Assembly: GCF_900155535.1 (NCBI RefSeq)
Contig: NZ_LT706963.1
Coordinates: 367,094 to 431,093 of the forward strand
Source: Corynebacterium urinipleomorphum
GTDB lineage: Bacteria > Actinomycetota > Actinomycetes > Mycobacteriales > Mycobacteriaceae
Reading direction: 5' to 3'
DNA length: 64,000 bases
The translations under genes and the position numbers were made by a program. Position 1 is the first letter of the stretch, and each line of letters starts with the position of its first letter. A model generated the notes under the pieces. That model did not search any database and was not told the DNA's origin. It worked only from the letters and a program-made list of their open reading frames with translations. Of the stretch, positions 1 to 15,584 are shown one piece after another.

Positions 1-2
1 CC

Positions 3-599
3 GGCGTTCCGTGGCTGGGGTGGAACACCCAGTCGCCGAAGGTGGTGGACACCACCGACCGCGGTGTCAGCCTCGAATTCGGCGGCCACGAGGGCGAGGG
101 CGATTTCTCCCTGTTCCTCCAGGCAGGCGGCTTCAGCGAACCTCAGCAGCTGTGGAATTCGCGTCTGAAGGGCTACCAGCCGATGTGGGTGGAGTTGAAC
201 ACGCACACCCACGCCAACTGGGTGTTCACGAAGCCGGGCGTCCACCTTGTCGGCGTTCGTGCGGTGGTCAAAGACACAGACGGCACGGAGCACACCTCCG
301 AGCAGGCCGTGCGCTTCGCAGTCGGCGACGGCACCGATGCGCAGCAGGCGGCCGCGGCGGAATTCGCGGGTCCCTGGCGCACAGCAGACGGCGACGGCAG
401 CAGTGCCGCTCAGGGAAACGGGGAAAAGGGGGAACAGGGTGACGTCGATAAGCAAGATGGCGCGATGTCTCCCGTCCTGTGGGTGCTCGGCGGACTCGCT
501 GTCGCAGCTCTCGCCGTGGGCGCGTTGAGCGTCGTCTTCATGCGGCGTGCGCGCGCGACGCGCGATGAGGCGGCGGCGTCGATCGGCAGGGAGGGCTAA
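3..599 (+). CDS. Surface-anchored repeat protein of an anchored-repeat ABC system (5' partial)
   Basis: The frame is open from the left edge (first full codon at base 3), so the N-terminus lies outside the window. The first roughly 100 visible residues match the C-terminal half of the actinobacterial surface-anchored repeat (choice-of-anchor M type). They include an SLEFGGHEGEGDFSLF strand and the typical HTHANWVFTKPGVHLV segment, which also occurs twice in the protein at 2278-4830. A low-complexity linker follows, then one TM helix (SPVLWVLGGLAVAALAVGAL) and a short basic cytoplasmic tail, as expected for an exported, membrane-anchored protein. Its TAA stop overlaps the ATG of the ATPase gene, so the two are probably translationally coupled. 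From family knowledge, such proteins sit beside a dedicated ABC transporter. The substrate is unknown. Confidence 0.75.
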   Translation, partial: GVPWLGWNTQSPKVVDTTDRGVSLEFGGHEGEGDFSLFLQAGGFSEPQQLWNSRLKGYQPMWVELNTHTHANWVFTKPGVHLVGVRAVVKDTDGTEHTSEQAVRFAVGDGTDAQQAAAAEFAGPWRTADGDGSSAAQGNGEKGEQGDVDKQDGAMSPVLWVLGGLAVAALAVGALSVVFMRRARATRDEAAASIGREG

Positions 600-1399
600 T
601 GGGGCGTTGCCTGCAGGAACCCGTCGTCACGGCGGAAGGCGTCGGTGTCGATTACGGCGCGGCGCGGATTTTCGAGGACGTCGATTTCTCGGTTAACGCC
701 GGTGAATTCGTCGGCCTGCTCGGGCCGAATGGCGCGGGAAAGACGACGCTGATGCGTGCGCTGCTCGGCCTCGTGCCGGTGCGCGCCGGGTCGGTGGCTG
801 TCGCGGGGCGCACGGGGAAGGCAGCGCGCCGTGCGGTGGGGTACGTCCCGCAGCGGCACTCTGTGGCCTGGGATTTTCCCATCGATGTCTACTCGATGGT
901 GCTCGGCGGGCGGCTGAGTCTGCGCCCGTGGTGGCGCCCGGCGGGACGAGCGGACCACATCGCGGCGGCGAAAGCTGTCGAGCAAGTCGGGCTGTGGGAG
1001 CTGCGCGCCCGTCCCGTGGGCAAGCTCTCGGGTGGCCAGCGGCAACGCGTTCTCGTGGCGCGTGCGTTGGCGCGCAACCCGGAGCTTTTGCTTCTCGACG
1101 AACCGTTCACCGGCCTCGACATTCCCACCACTGAGCAGCTCCTGGCGCTCTTCCGGGAGCTGGTGGACGCCGGTGTCGCTGTGGTGATGTCCACCCACAA
1201 CATCGCGGAGGCCGTGTATTCCTGCGACCGGCTGGTGCTGTTCAACCGCGGCATCATCGCCGACGGCGCCCCGGACGCGCTCGCCGACCCGGAACCGTGG
1301 TCGACGACCTTCGGGGTGGATCCGCACTCGCGGTGGCTCGCCGGGATTGGGCTGGATTTCGCGCATTCTGCCGGCGACCGAGGAGGTGCCCGTGCCTGA
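599..1399 (+). CDS. ABC transporter ATP-binding protein, anchored-repeat type
   Basis: A 266-aa nucleotide-binding subunit that would power import through the next-door permease at the cytoplasmic membrane face. Walker A is GPNGAGKTT at residues 42-50, the Q-loop lies near VGYVPQRHSVAWDF, the ABC signature LSGGQ is at 143-147, and Walker B LLLLDEP is at 163-169 followed by the D-loop TGLD; a switch histidine sits in MSTHNIAEA. All catalytic motifs are present. The order with anchored-repeat proteins and an ABC-3 permease fits the family I recall as anchored repeat-type ABC transporter, ATP-binding subunit. It is close to metal (Zn/Mn) uptake ATPases. The ATG overlaps the previous stop (TAATG). 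Confidence 0.9.
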   Translation: MGRCLQEPVVTAEGVGVDYGAARIFEDVDFSVNAGEFVGLLGPNGAGKTTLMRALLGLVPVRAGSVAVAGRTGKAARRAVGYVPQRHSVAWDFPIDVYSMVLGGRLSLRPWWRPAGRADHIAAAKAVEQVGLWELRARPVGKLSGGQRQRVLVARALARNPELLLLDEPFTGLDIPTTEQLLALFRELVDAGVAVVMSTHNIAEAVYSCDRLVLFNRGIIADGAPDALADPEPWSTTFGVDPHSRWLAGIGLDFAHSAGDRGGARA

Positions 1400-2294
1400 G
1401 ATCAGTTTCTGGCAATTCTTGGTCGACCTGACCAACCCGCAACTGGGCTTCTTGCCGCGCGCACTGATCGTCGCGGTGATCGCGTCGGTGGTGTGCGCGG
1501 TGGTGGGCTGCTACGTGGTGCTGCGCGGTATGGCGTTCATTGGCGACGCCGTCGCGCACGCCGTGTTCCCGGGGCTCGCGGTGGCGTTCGCCCTGCAGGT
1601 CTCGGTGCTGCTCGGCGGCGCTGTCGCGGGCATGGTCGTGGCAGTGCTCATCGCGGTGTTCTCGCAGCGTGAGAGAGTGAAAGAAGACACCGTGATCGGC
1701 ATCTTCTTCGCCGCCGCCTTCGCACTCGGCCTGGTGGTCATCTCCCGGGTGGAGGGCTACACCGCCTCACTGACGTCGTTCTTGTTCGGCTCGCTGACCG
1801 GCGTGTCCACCAGCGACATGTGGGTCTCCCTGGGCGCCGGAACAGTCGTGGTGGCGCTGATCCTCGGGCTGCAGCCGTGGCTGACGGCGGTGAGCCTCGA
1901 CCGGGAGACCGCCCGCTCCATGAACCTTCCCGTGCTGGCGCTCGACTTGCTGCTGTACCTGGCGGTGACGACGGCGGTGGTGATCTCGGTGCGCACGATC
2001 GGCAACATTCTCGTCGTCGCGCTGCTGGTCACCCCGGCTGCGATCGCCCGGATGTACACGGACAAGCTCGGCGTCATGATGGCGCTCGCCGCCGGTGCCG
2101 GTGTCACCGGTTCAGTGCTCGGCGTGTGGCTGTCCTGGGCGTACGACACCCCCACCGGCGCCACCGTCGTGCTGTGCCTGACCGCGATCTTTGTTCTCAG
2201 CTGGCTGTTTTCTCCCCAGCAAGGCCTTGTCACCGAGCGCATCCGTAACCGCGCATCGAAAGAAAGGATGACCGTTGATGCAGGTTCCCGTTGA
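1392..2294 (+). CDS. ABC-3 family permease, anchored-repeat type
   Basis: A polytopic membrane protein of 300 aa with several hydrophobic helices, forming the channel for the ATPase encoded just upstream. The segment GMAFIGDAVAHAVFPGLAVAF is typical of ZnuB/TroC-like ABC-3 permeases that move Zn, Mn or Fe. The basic C-terminus is cytoplasmic. I chose the GTG at 1392 because AGGAGG lies at 1381-1386, five bases upstream, and because this start overlaps the ATPase stop by only eight bases. An ATG at 1347 in the same frame would overlap much more and lacks an obvious ribosome binding site. Metal specificity is inferred from the family. No separate solute-binding protein is visible, although one could lie left of the window. 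Confidence 0.85.
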   Translation: MPEISFWQFLVDLTNPQLGFLPRALIVAVIASVVCAVVGCYVVLRGMAFIGDAVAHAVFPGLAVAFALQVSVLLGGAVAGMVVAVLIAVFSQRERVKEDTVIGIFFAAAFALGLVVISRVEGYTASLTSFLFGSLTGVSTSDMWVSLGAGTVVVALILGLQPWLTAVSLDRETARSMNLPVLALDLLLYLAVTTAVVISVRTIGNILVVALLVTPAAIARMYTDKLGVMMALAAGAGVTGSVLGVWLSWAYDTPTGATVVLCLTAIFVLSWLFSPQQGLVTERIRNRASKERMTVDAGSR

Positions 2295-4830
2295 TACCTC
2301 GACTCTGACTCTCCGCCGCACGGTCGCGGTGGCGGCCGCCGGATTCTTCGCCGTGAGCAGCGGGGCGTTTGCAGGCCCCGCGGCGCACGCGGCCGACAAC
2401 GCCGATAAGCCGGCCGCCACGAGCGGCAGCCACGTTCCCGGCGACGCCGGCTACGGCGTGGACCTTCCCGCGGACACGACGATGACCGCGCAGGACGGCA
2501 AAGAGGTCGAGCACCCCTGCGCAGGCAGGAAGCTCGCGTACCACTCCCACGTCGACGGGCTGTACGGCACGCGCGACGCGGACAAGAAGCTCGCTGTCAT
2601 GGCTGTCGACGGCCAGTCCGTCGTGCCGATGGACGACCTCTGCTTCCGTCTCGCCCCCGATGCGGATCCCGACGGCAAGGAGCTGAGCCGCATCGTCGTT
2701 CCGGACTCGAAGGACTTGTCTTTCCTCGGCGAGCCCGGGTCACTTGTCTGGTCGGCTCCGCAGTCGGTGAGCTTCGTCGATAACTGGCGCCCGATCTGGG
2801 CGGGCCTGGGCGCATTCGACCCGAACCACGAGATCGGCGGGAAGGTTCCCGACAACTTCACAGACGACACGATGCACTTCGACCTGAAGGACTTCTCCGG
2901 CCCGGGGGAGATGAACGTCTTCTTCGGCGGCGAGGGCGACCTCGAGCACGTGTTCAACAGCGCCGACGACAGCAAGCACACGATCGATTACGAGGTGGGC
3001 GCGCACGGCCACTTCAACTGGACATTCTCCAAGCCGGGCATTTACGCCATCACGTGGCAGGGTCGCGCGGACCTCAAGGACGGCTCACAGGAGCTGACTG
3101 AGCCCGTCACCCAGTACTGGCTCGTCGGCTTCGACGAGGAAGTCGGCCTGCCGGAGGGCACCACGAAGGAACTCCGCCCCATCACCACGCCCGCCGGTGA
3201 GGACGCTGCGCCTCCGGCGGACGAAGGAACACCCGCACCCGAGGAACCGAAGCCCGGCACCCCGAAGCCGGATACGCCGGGCACGCCCGCCCCGCCGCGC
3301 GGCGACGCGAAATGCCATGCGGCACGGGCGTTCGCGGGCAAACCGGACACCTTCATCTCCCAGGGCCACCTCGACATCGCGCTCGCCGGCGGCGGGGAGG
3401 AGCCACTGTCGTTCACGCTTCGCGACGGATCGACCCCCGGAAAGACCGTTTCCCGTGAAAGCGGCTCCTTCGCCCTCGAAGTCCCCGACACCGCGAAGGC
3501 GAACCCGAAGGGCGCCATCCGCGACGCACTGCCCGGTAAACCCGAGACCCTGTGGACGCTGCCCCAGTCTCAGAAGAAAGGTCTTCCGTGGCCCGGCTTT
3601 TCCACTGAGCACCTCGCGCCGGGCACCCTCGATGCGGGCAGCACGGTGGAGGTGTCCATCAACGACTTCACCGGTCCGGGACGCATGCTGGCCTGGCATG
3701 AGTCCCTGTCGGACATCAAGGTCGAGCTGGACTCCGGCGACCGCAGTAAGAAACTGACCTACCCGGTGAACTCCCACGACCACCTGGCCTACGGATTCGA
3801 CGCGCCTGGCTACTACACGGTGCAGTACCGCGTGACTGGCACGACTGCCGACGGCGCCGACATCGACGAGACCATCGATGTGCCCTTCCTCGTGGGCGAC
3901 GACACTATCGCCGCCGCACACTCAGCCAAGGATGCCGGTTACGCCGACCTCGGCGGTGCCGACGAACTCTGCGCCGCAGCGGAGCCCGGCGGCTCCGGTG
4001 CCGACGATTCCACCGACACCGGCGACGGCACCGGCACCGGCACCGGCAACAGCAACAGCAATCCGTGGACCACCAAGGACATCGGGGCGGTCGAAGCCAG
4101 CGTGAAGAAATTCGGCAAGCAGCTCGACGCGAGCCTGCGCGCCATCGCCGAAGCCAACGAGCAGGCCAAGGCCGACGAGAAGACCGCCACCGGCGGCGCA
4201 AAGAAAGCGCCACGAACAGCCGACGAGAAAAAACAGGCCAAAAACCAGTCCAAGAAATCGGCTAAAGAATCGACTACCGGAAGCAACGCAGACAAGAGCG
4301 CCAGCACCGTCAGCGGCTCGAACACCTCAACCGGCAACAGCGCGGACACATCGGCGGCGCTGAACACAGTGACCACGTCTGCCGCGACCGACGCCGTCGG
4401 CGTGCCCGCATCGACGAACCTCGCCGCGTCCTCGAGCACCGGCAGCACCACCTCGCACAACGACGTCGCGCAGCCCGCGGCAGCCACCGGCAGTGACGCC
4501 AGCGCAGACACCCAGGACTCCGCAGAAACTGAGGGCACAGACAACGGAACAACGGACAGCACCGAACCAGAAGGGGAGGAGTCGTCGCCGATCCGCTCGT
4601 CGATCGACGGGGACAACCTCGAGTACATGGACGAGGAAGGTGAAGGTGGACCGGAAGAGAAACCGGCGAGCCTCGACGGGGCAGGGGCGCTCGCCTCACT
4701 CACGGCCGGCGGTTTCTGGTCCGGATTGGCGCTGGGCATCGGCGTGATGGCGCTCGTGGGCGGCATCGTGCTCTTCGACGCCGCACGGCGCATGATCAAG
4801 GATTTGGAGAAATCCAGAAGGCCACGTTAA
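2278..4830 (+). CDS. Exported two-repeat surface-anchored protein, ABC-associated
   Basis: An 850-aa exported protein. The N-terminus has an RR-containing charged region and a hydrophobic core, with likely cleavage after AHA near residue 38. Two copies of the surface-anchored (choice-of-anchor M) repeat follow, each ending in a variant of HFNWTFSKPGIY or HLAYGFDAPGYY, separated by a proline-rich linker. Next comes a long Ser/Thr/Ala-rich, lysine-containing low-complexity stalk, then a C-terminal TM helix (about 812-833) with a basic tail. There is no LPXTG motif, so anchoring is by the membrane helix. ATG at 2278 was chosen (AGAAAGGA at 2261-2268); a TTG directly before it is less likely. The start lies inside the permease gene (17-base overlap), consistent with coupling. 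It probably works with the transporter as a receptor or scaffold, which is an inference. Confidence 0.85.
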   Translation: MQVPVDTSTLTLRRTVAVAAAGFFAVSSGAFAGPAAHAADNADKPAATSGSHVPGDAGYGVDLPADTTMTAQDGKEVEHPCAGRKLAYHSHVDGLYGTRDADKKLAVMAVDGQSVVPMDDLCFRLAPDADPDGKELSRIVVPDSKDLSFLGEPGSLVWSAPQSVSFVDNWRPIWAGLGAFDPNHEIGGKVPDNFTDDTMHFDLKDFSGPGEMNVFFGGEGDLEHVFNSADDSKHTIDYEVGAHGHFNWTFSKPGIYAITWQGRADLKDGSQELTEPVTQYWLVGFDEEVGLPEGTTKELRPITTPAGEDAAPPADEGTPAPEEPKPGTPKPDTPGTPAPPRGDAKCHAARAFAGKPDTFISQGHLDIALAGGGEEPLSFTLRDGSTPGKTVSRESGSFALEVPDTAKANPKGAIRDALPGKPETLWTLPQSQKKGLPWPGFSTEHLAPGTLDAGSTVEVSINDFTGPGRMLAWHESLSDIKVELDSGDRSKKLTYPVNSHDHLAYGFDAPGYYTVQYRVTGTTADGADIDETIDVPFLVGDDTIAAAHSAKDAGYADLGGADELCAAAEPGGSGADDSTDTGDGTGTGTGNSNSNPWTTKDIGAVEASVKKFGKQLDASLRAIAEANEQAKADEKTATGGAKKAPRTADEKKQAKNQSKKSAKESTTGSNADKSASTVSGSNTSTGNSADTSAALNTVTTSAATDAVGVPASTNLAASSSTGSTTSHNDVAQPAAATGSDASADTQDSAETEGTDNGTTDSTEPEGEESSPIRSSIDGDNLEYMDEEGEGGPEEKPASLDGAGALASLTAGGFWSGLALGIGVMALVGGIVLFDAARRMIKDLEKSRRPR

Positions 4831-5070
4831 AGTAACCAACCGAAGTTTGAACGGGAGAAATCCCGAGCTCAAGTTTCACCGAAGACCGTCGGTCACTCGA
4901 CCGGAGCCACTCCGGAAGAGTCGAAGGAATCCCCCTAGGGATCGGCCCACGCAGGAGAAACGTGGCATTCCTCCGCGCTTTGACGCGCTTGTGCCTCGTG
5001 CTTCTGCACGGGGCAATTTTCATTGCTCCGGGCGGACAAGACATGAAGTAATGGGAAGGAGGCGTGTGTC
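4831..5070 (+). promoter_or_regulatory. Candidate ribosomal protein L10 leader with attenuator hairpin
   Basis: About 240 non-coding bases precede rplJ. A stem GCCTCGTGC (4993-5001), loop TTCT and GCACGGGGC (5006-5014), followed directly by AATTTT, looks like an intrinsic terminator sitting inside the leader. Smaller hairpins lie before it (for example GCGC-TTTGAC-GCGC near 4977-4990). In many bacteria L10 in complex with L12 binds the rplJ leader and represses its own operon. The position and structure fit that L10 leader class, but I have not matched a covariance model. The ribosome binding site is the GGAAGGAGG just before the ATG at 5071. Confidence 0.55.
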
Positions 5071-5592
5071 ATGGCAAACCCGAAGAACACGGCTGAGCTC
5101 GCTGCCTTGAAGGAGAAGTTCAAGGACGCTAGCTCTGTCTTCCTCACCGAGTACCGCGGCCTGACTGTGAGTCAGCTGCAGGAGCTGCGCGGTGAGCTCG
5201 GATTTGACGTTGAACTGCACGTCGCCAAGAACACCCTCGTGAAGATCGCTGCCAATGAGCACGGTATCGAGGGTCTCGATGATCTCCTGACCGGCCCGAC
5301 CGCTGTTGCCTTTGTCAAGGGTGACGCAACGGTTGACGCCGCCAAGACGATGAAGAAGTTCGCCAAGGATAACGACCTGTTCGTTATCAAGGGCGGCTAC
5401 ATGGACGGTAACGCTCTCGACGCAGCTCAGGTGGCTGCTGTCGCAGAGATGGACAACCGCGAGACCACTCTGTCCAAGCTCGCCGGCGCATTCCAGGGTT
5501 CTCTGGCGAAGGCTGCTGGCCTGTTCCAGGCTCCGGCATCCAAGACGGCACGACTCGTTGCCGCACTGCAGGACAAGCAGGAAGCCGCGTAA
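5071..5592 (+). CDS. rplJ: 50S ribosomal protein L10
   Basis: A 173-aa L10, which forms the base of the ribosomal stalk and binds L7/L12 dimers through its C-terminal helix. The N-terminal domain contains the conserved segments FLTEYRGLTVSQLQELR and VAKNTLVKIA, and a GPTAVAF motif. The C-terminal helical region ends near LVAALQDKQEAA. Length is normal for actinobacteria. It is followed after 70 bases by rplL, the usual pair, and preceded by a leader likely used for autoregulation. Confidence 0.97.
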   Translation: MANPKNTAELAALKEKFKDASSVFLTEYRGLTVSQLQELRGELGFDVELHVAKNTLVKIAANEHGIEGLDDLLTGPTAVAFVKGDATVDAAKTMKKFAKDNDLFVIKGGYMDGNALDAAQVAAVAEMDNRETTLSKLAGAFQGSLAKAAGLFQAPASKTARLVAALQDKQEAA

Positions 5593-5662
5593 GGCGACTT
5601 CCATCACAAGTACGCACACCAAACATCTGGCCGCATAAGGCCACAACAGAAAGGAAGCCACC

Positions 5663-6052
5663 ATGGCTAAGCTCTCCAAGGATGAGCTCATTGAGCAGTT
5701 CAAGGAAATGACCCTTATTGAACTTTCCGAGTTCCTGAAGGAATTCGAGGAGGTCTTCGACGTGACCGCTGCCGCTCCGGTCGCTGCTGTTGCAGCTGCT
5801 CCGGGCGCTGCTGGCGATGCCCCGGCTGAGGAGGAGAAGGACGAGTTCGACGTCGTTCTCGAGGCTGCTGGCGACAAGAAGATCGGTGTCATTAAGGCTG
5901 TCCGCGAGATCGTCTCCGGCCTGGGCCTGAAGGACGCTAAGGAGATGGTTGAGGGCGCACCGAAGGCCATCCTCGAGGGCGCTAACAAGGACGACGCTGA
6001 GGCTGCTAAGGCCAAGCTGGAAGAGGCTGGCGCAACCGTCACCCTCAAGTAA
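5663..6052 (+). CDS. rplL: 50S ribosomal protein L7/L12
   Basis: A 129-aa stalk protein that recruits translational GTPases such as the EF-G and EF-Tu encoded later in this window. It has the N-terminal dimerisation helices ([18 protein letters not shown]), an Ala/Pro/Gly-rich flexible hinge, and the globular C-terminal domain with [20 protein letters not shown] and a final ATVTLK strand. Length and domain order are standard. AGAAAGGAAG lies just before the ATG. An intrinsic terminator follows within 30 bases, so the rplJL unit probably ends here. Confidence 0.97.
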   Translation: MAKLSKDELIEQFKEMTLIELSEFLKEFEEVFDVTAAAPVAAVAAAPGAAGDAPAEEEKDEFDVVLEAAGDKKIGVIKAVREIVSGLGLKDAKEMVEGAPKAILEGANKDDAEAAKAKLEEAGATVTLK

Positions 6053-6079
6053 GCTCCTCGAAGCTTCAACGAGCATCAT

Positions 6080-6108
6080 GCCCTCGTCGCTTAGCGACGG
6101 GGGCTTTT
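6080..6108 (+). terminator. Intrinsic terminator after rplL
   Basis: Stem GCCCTCGTCGC (6080-6090), loop TTA, complementary GCGACGGGGGC (6094-6104), then TTTT. It lies directly downstream of rplL and upstream of a gene with its own promoter. Confidence 0.85.
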
Positions 6109-6183
6109 GCCGTATCTGCCCACCTGCCCCGCACCGTCACGAGCGTTGAACCTTTGGTTTTCGTCCGCGTTCGGGTGCCCTTG

Positions 6184-6189
6184 TAGACT
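6184..6189 (+). promoter_or_regulatory. Candidate -10 box of a leaderless promoter
   Basis: TAGACT matches the actinobacterial TANNNT -10 pattern. The ATG at 6197 begins seven bases after it, so transcription would start at or beside the start codon. There is no Shine-Dalgarno sequence before the ATG, which supports a leaderless mRNA. A weak TTTGGT-like -35 lies further upstream. Confidence 0.5.
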
Positions 6190-6196
6190 CGCTCGC

Positions 6197-7201
6197 ATGC
6201 TTCCTAAGTCCCGTATCACCTCAGCCCTGTTCGTCGGACTGGGTTTGGCGCTCATTGTCGCGGGACTCGCGGCCCCGAAATTCCTCAACGGGGATGCCCG
6301 CTTTCCGTTGGATCTTGAAAATACGACGTGGACGCTCCAGGACCCGGACGGGACAGTGGGGGAGGAGAAGGAAGACGGGAAAGTGACCGATGCAAAGGTG
6401 CCGCTGACCCGCCAGCTGCACATGACGGTGCAGAATCCGGCGAATGACGAAGTAGCTGCACTCCGTATCGGCGATTCCCTGAGGCGTGGGGATAAAGGAT
6501 CCGATTTTGAGAATCTGCTCACTGCTTCAACGTGGTCGTTGCAGATGGACCGCAAGAGCGGCGAGTTCGTCGCTCCGGCGAAGTTGAGCACTGTGATGGC
6601 GTTGCCGGAGGCGGAGGTTCCTGTCGACGGGGTGTGGCTGAAATTCCCGTCGAGCGTGGAGCAGCAGGATTACCAGGTGTTCGATACGACTCTGCGCACC
6701 TCGGCGCCCGCCCGCTTCACCGGAGAGACGGAGCAGTACGGCCGCACGCTGTACACCTTCGAACAGGAGGTCCCGGCGACCAATGTGGCGTCGTTGTACG
6801 CCGATGCGCAGAACACTTTGACCGTGCCGGCTCCCGGGCCTGACGGGGGACAGCAGCAGGTGTTCCGGCACCACACCGCCAAGCGCGAGTTCACCGTCGA
6901 CCAGATCACCGGCCTTGTGGTGGGGATGAACGAGCGGGTCGACGACTATTACGCGGACCGCTCGGGGAAGAGGGTACGGACGATCGTCTCCTACGATGCC
7001 GAGATGGATGAGGGTCAGACCCGCGCGCTCGCCGAACAGCTTCCCGCTGTGACCCAGCGTGTGTCGCGTGGTGTCACGTACACCGTCATGGGCCTCGGTG
7101 CACTCACGGCGCTCGCTGGTCTGGCAGGGGCGTTCCGGCCACCGGCGCCGCGGCACCGGCAGCGCGGACAATTGCAACGGTCCATGACGGAAAGCGCCTA
7201 A
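6197..7201 (+). CDS. PorA-family / DUF3068 membrane protein
   Basis: A 334-aa protein with an N-terminal TM helix (about 8-27), a large extracytoplasmic domain and a second TM helix near 292-312, then a short basic cytoplasmic tail. This topology and motifs such as YGRTLYTFEQEVPA and VDQITGLVVGMNERVDDYY match the PorA-like (DUF3068) proteins common in mycolic-acid actinobacteria. The family name does not mean it is a proven porin, and its role is unknown. The start at 6197 follows the TAGACT box; an in-frame ATG at 6107 would lie in the rplL terminator and is rejected. It is flanked by rplL and rpoB, so it is a stand-alone gene. Confidence 0.8.
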   Translation: MLPKSRITSALFVGLGLALIVAGLAAPKFLNGDARFPLDLENTTWTLQDPDGTVGEEKEDGKVTDAKVPLTRQLHMTVQNPANDEVAALRIGDSLRRGDKGSDFENLLTASTWSLQMDRKSGEFVAPAKLSTVMALPEAEVPVDGVWLKFPSSVEQQDYQVFDTTLRTSAPARFTGETEQYGRTLYTFEQEVPATNVASLYADAQNTLTVPAPGPDGGQQQVFRHHTAKREFTVDQITGLVVGMNERVDDYYADRSGKRVRTIVSYDAEMDEGQTRALAEQLPAVTQRVSRGVTYTVMGLGALTALAGLAGAFRPPAPRHRQRGQLQRSMTESA

Positions 7202-7559
7202 GCTGCGTCGGTTGCAGCAGGAACGCCGGTAGGTGGTAGAGTTCCCCGCGAATCCAACGGTGCACGAACCAGTCGGCGGCAGCGGCGGCCCCGGGATTCG
7301 GCGGCGAACGTCCACCAGTTTTTTCGCTGCGCGGGCGCTTTACAAAGAGATAGCGGGGGTATAAGCTGTCTCCTTGCGCTGGAAGCCGTCGCCAGTGTGT
7401 ATGAAGAAACCTTGGGTCAATGCGAAAACATTGATTTGACAAGGTGATTTTGTGCATTCTGGACTATCGGGGGTTTCCACAGCTGTCGCAGCTAACAATA
7501 AACGCTAATTATCCAGCGGGTGACCAGTGCATATGCGCCGTGTACGGGCCCCGCGTGAG
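7202..7559 (+). other. Intergenic region upstream of rpoB
   Basis: About 360 bases without a convincing gene. A TTGACA hexamer at 7436-7441 is followed after 18 bases by TGGACT (7460-7465), a plausible but imperfect promoter for rpoBC that would leave a leader of roughly 90 bases. A run of six T at about 7319-7324 has no clear strong stem before it. I see no riboswitch or RNA gene. Confidence 0.4.
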
Positions 7560-11057
<3,498 letters not shown>

Positions 11058-11165
11058 GCGCGTCCAGCGCGCTTATGCCGTGCGTCGGCAAGCAAAAGAC
11101 TTTAGAGACGAAGAATTAATTCAACTTCAATCCTCCCGCTTTCTGGGAGGTGAAAGGGCATTTAC

Positions 11166-15167
<4,002 letters not shown>

Positions 15168-15194
15168 GCGCTTAAGCGCCGCTTATCGACGACA

Positions 15195-15244
15195 CCCCGG
15201 CCCCTCTCCTTCGCCCACAGCGGGGAGAGGGGCCGGGGTTTTTG
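15195..15244 (+). terminator. Intrinsic terminator after rpoC
   Basis: A perfect 15-bp GC-rich stem, CCCCGGCCCCTCTCC (15195-15209) with GGAGAGGGGCCGGGG (15224-15238), followed by TTTTT. It ends the rpoBC transcript. The cas operon reads toward it from the right, and no T-run exists for that strand, so it is not clearly bidirectional. Confidence 0.9.
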
Positions 15245-15248
15245 TTCT

Positions 15249-15584
15249 CTACATGCGTCGTCGTTGCTGCCGTGCTCTGCTCCAGCCAGTTCTTCGTGTA
15301 GCTTTGCTCGGGGCTGCTGGACGCACCATGAGGGTGAGTCCATCGAAATCTGTCGGTTCCCAGTCGTGTCGGTGAGTGCGAAACTCCATGCCTTGCTCGT
15401 TATTGGATGAGTACACCAGCAGCGCACGTCCATCACGCACTAAATCAGTTGTTCGCTCCCAGAGCAGATCACGAACGCGAGCTGATGGCGCGCCGACGAA
15501 CGTGCCAGGCGTGAGCTCCGTGAGCCATTTGGTGAGGTCACCCCGCAGGCCGGCGGGACATGCTGTGACCACGAGAACCATCAT
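15249..15584 (-). CDS. cas2: CRISPR-associated protein Cas2, type I-E
   Basis: A 111-aa Cas2e, the dimeric partner of Cas1 in the spacer-integration complex. It has the ferredoxin-like start MVLVVTACPAGLRGDLTKWL, then the I-E specific GTFVGAPSARVRDLLWE and WEPTDFDGLTLMVRP segments. The end carries a basic tail. The ATG overlaps the cas1 stop (ATGA). It is the last gene of the cas operon and faces the rpoC terminator. Length is near the I-E norm (about 95-115 aa). Confidence 0.93.
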   Translation of the reverse strand: MMVLVVTACPAGLRGDLTKWLTELTPGTFVGAPSARVRDLLWERTTDLVRDGRALLVYSSNNEQGMEFRTHRHDWEPTDFDGLTLMVRPAAPSKATRRTGWSRARQQRRRM

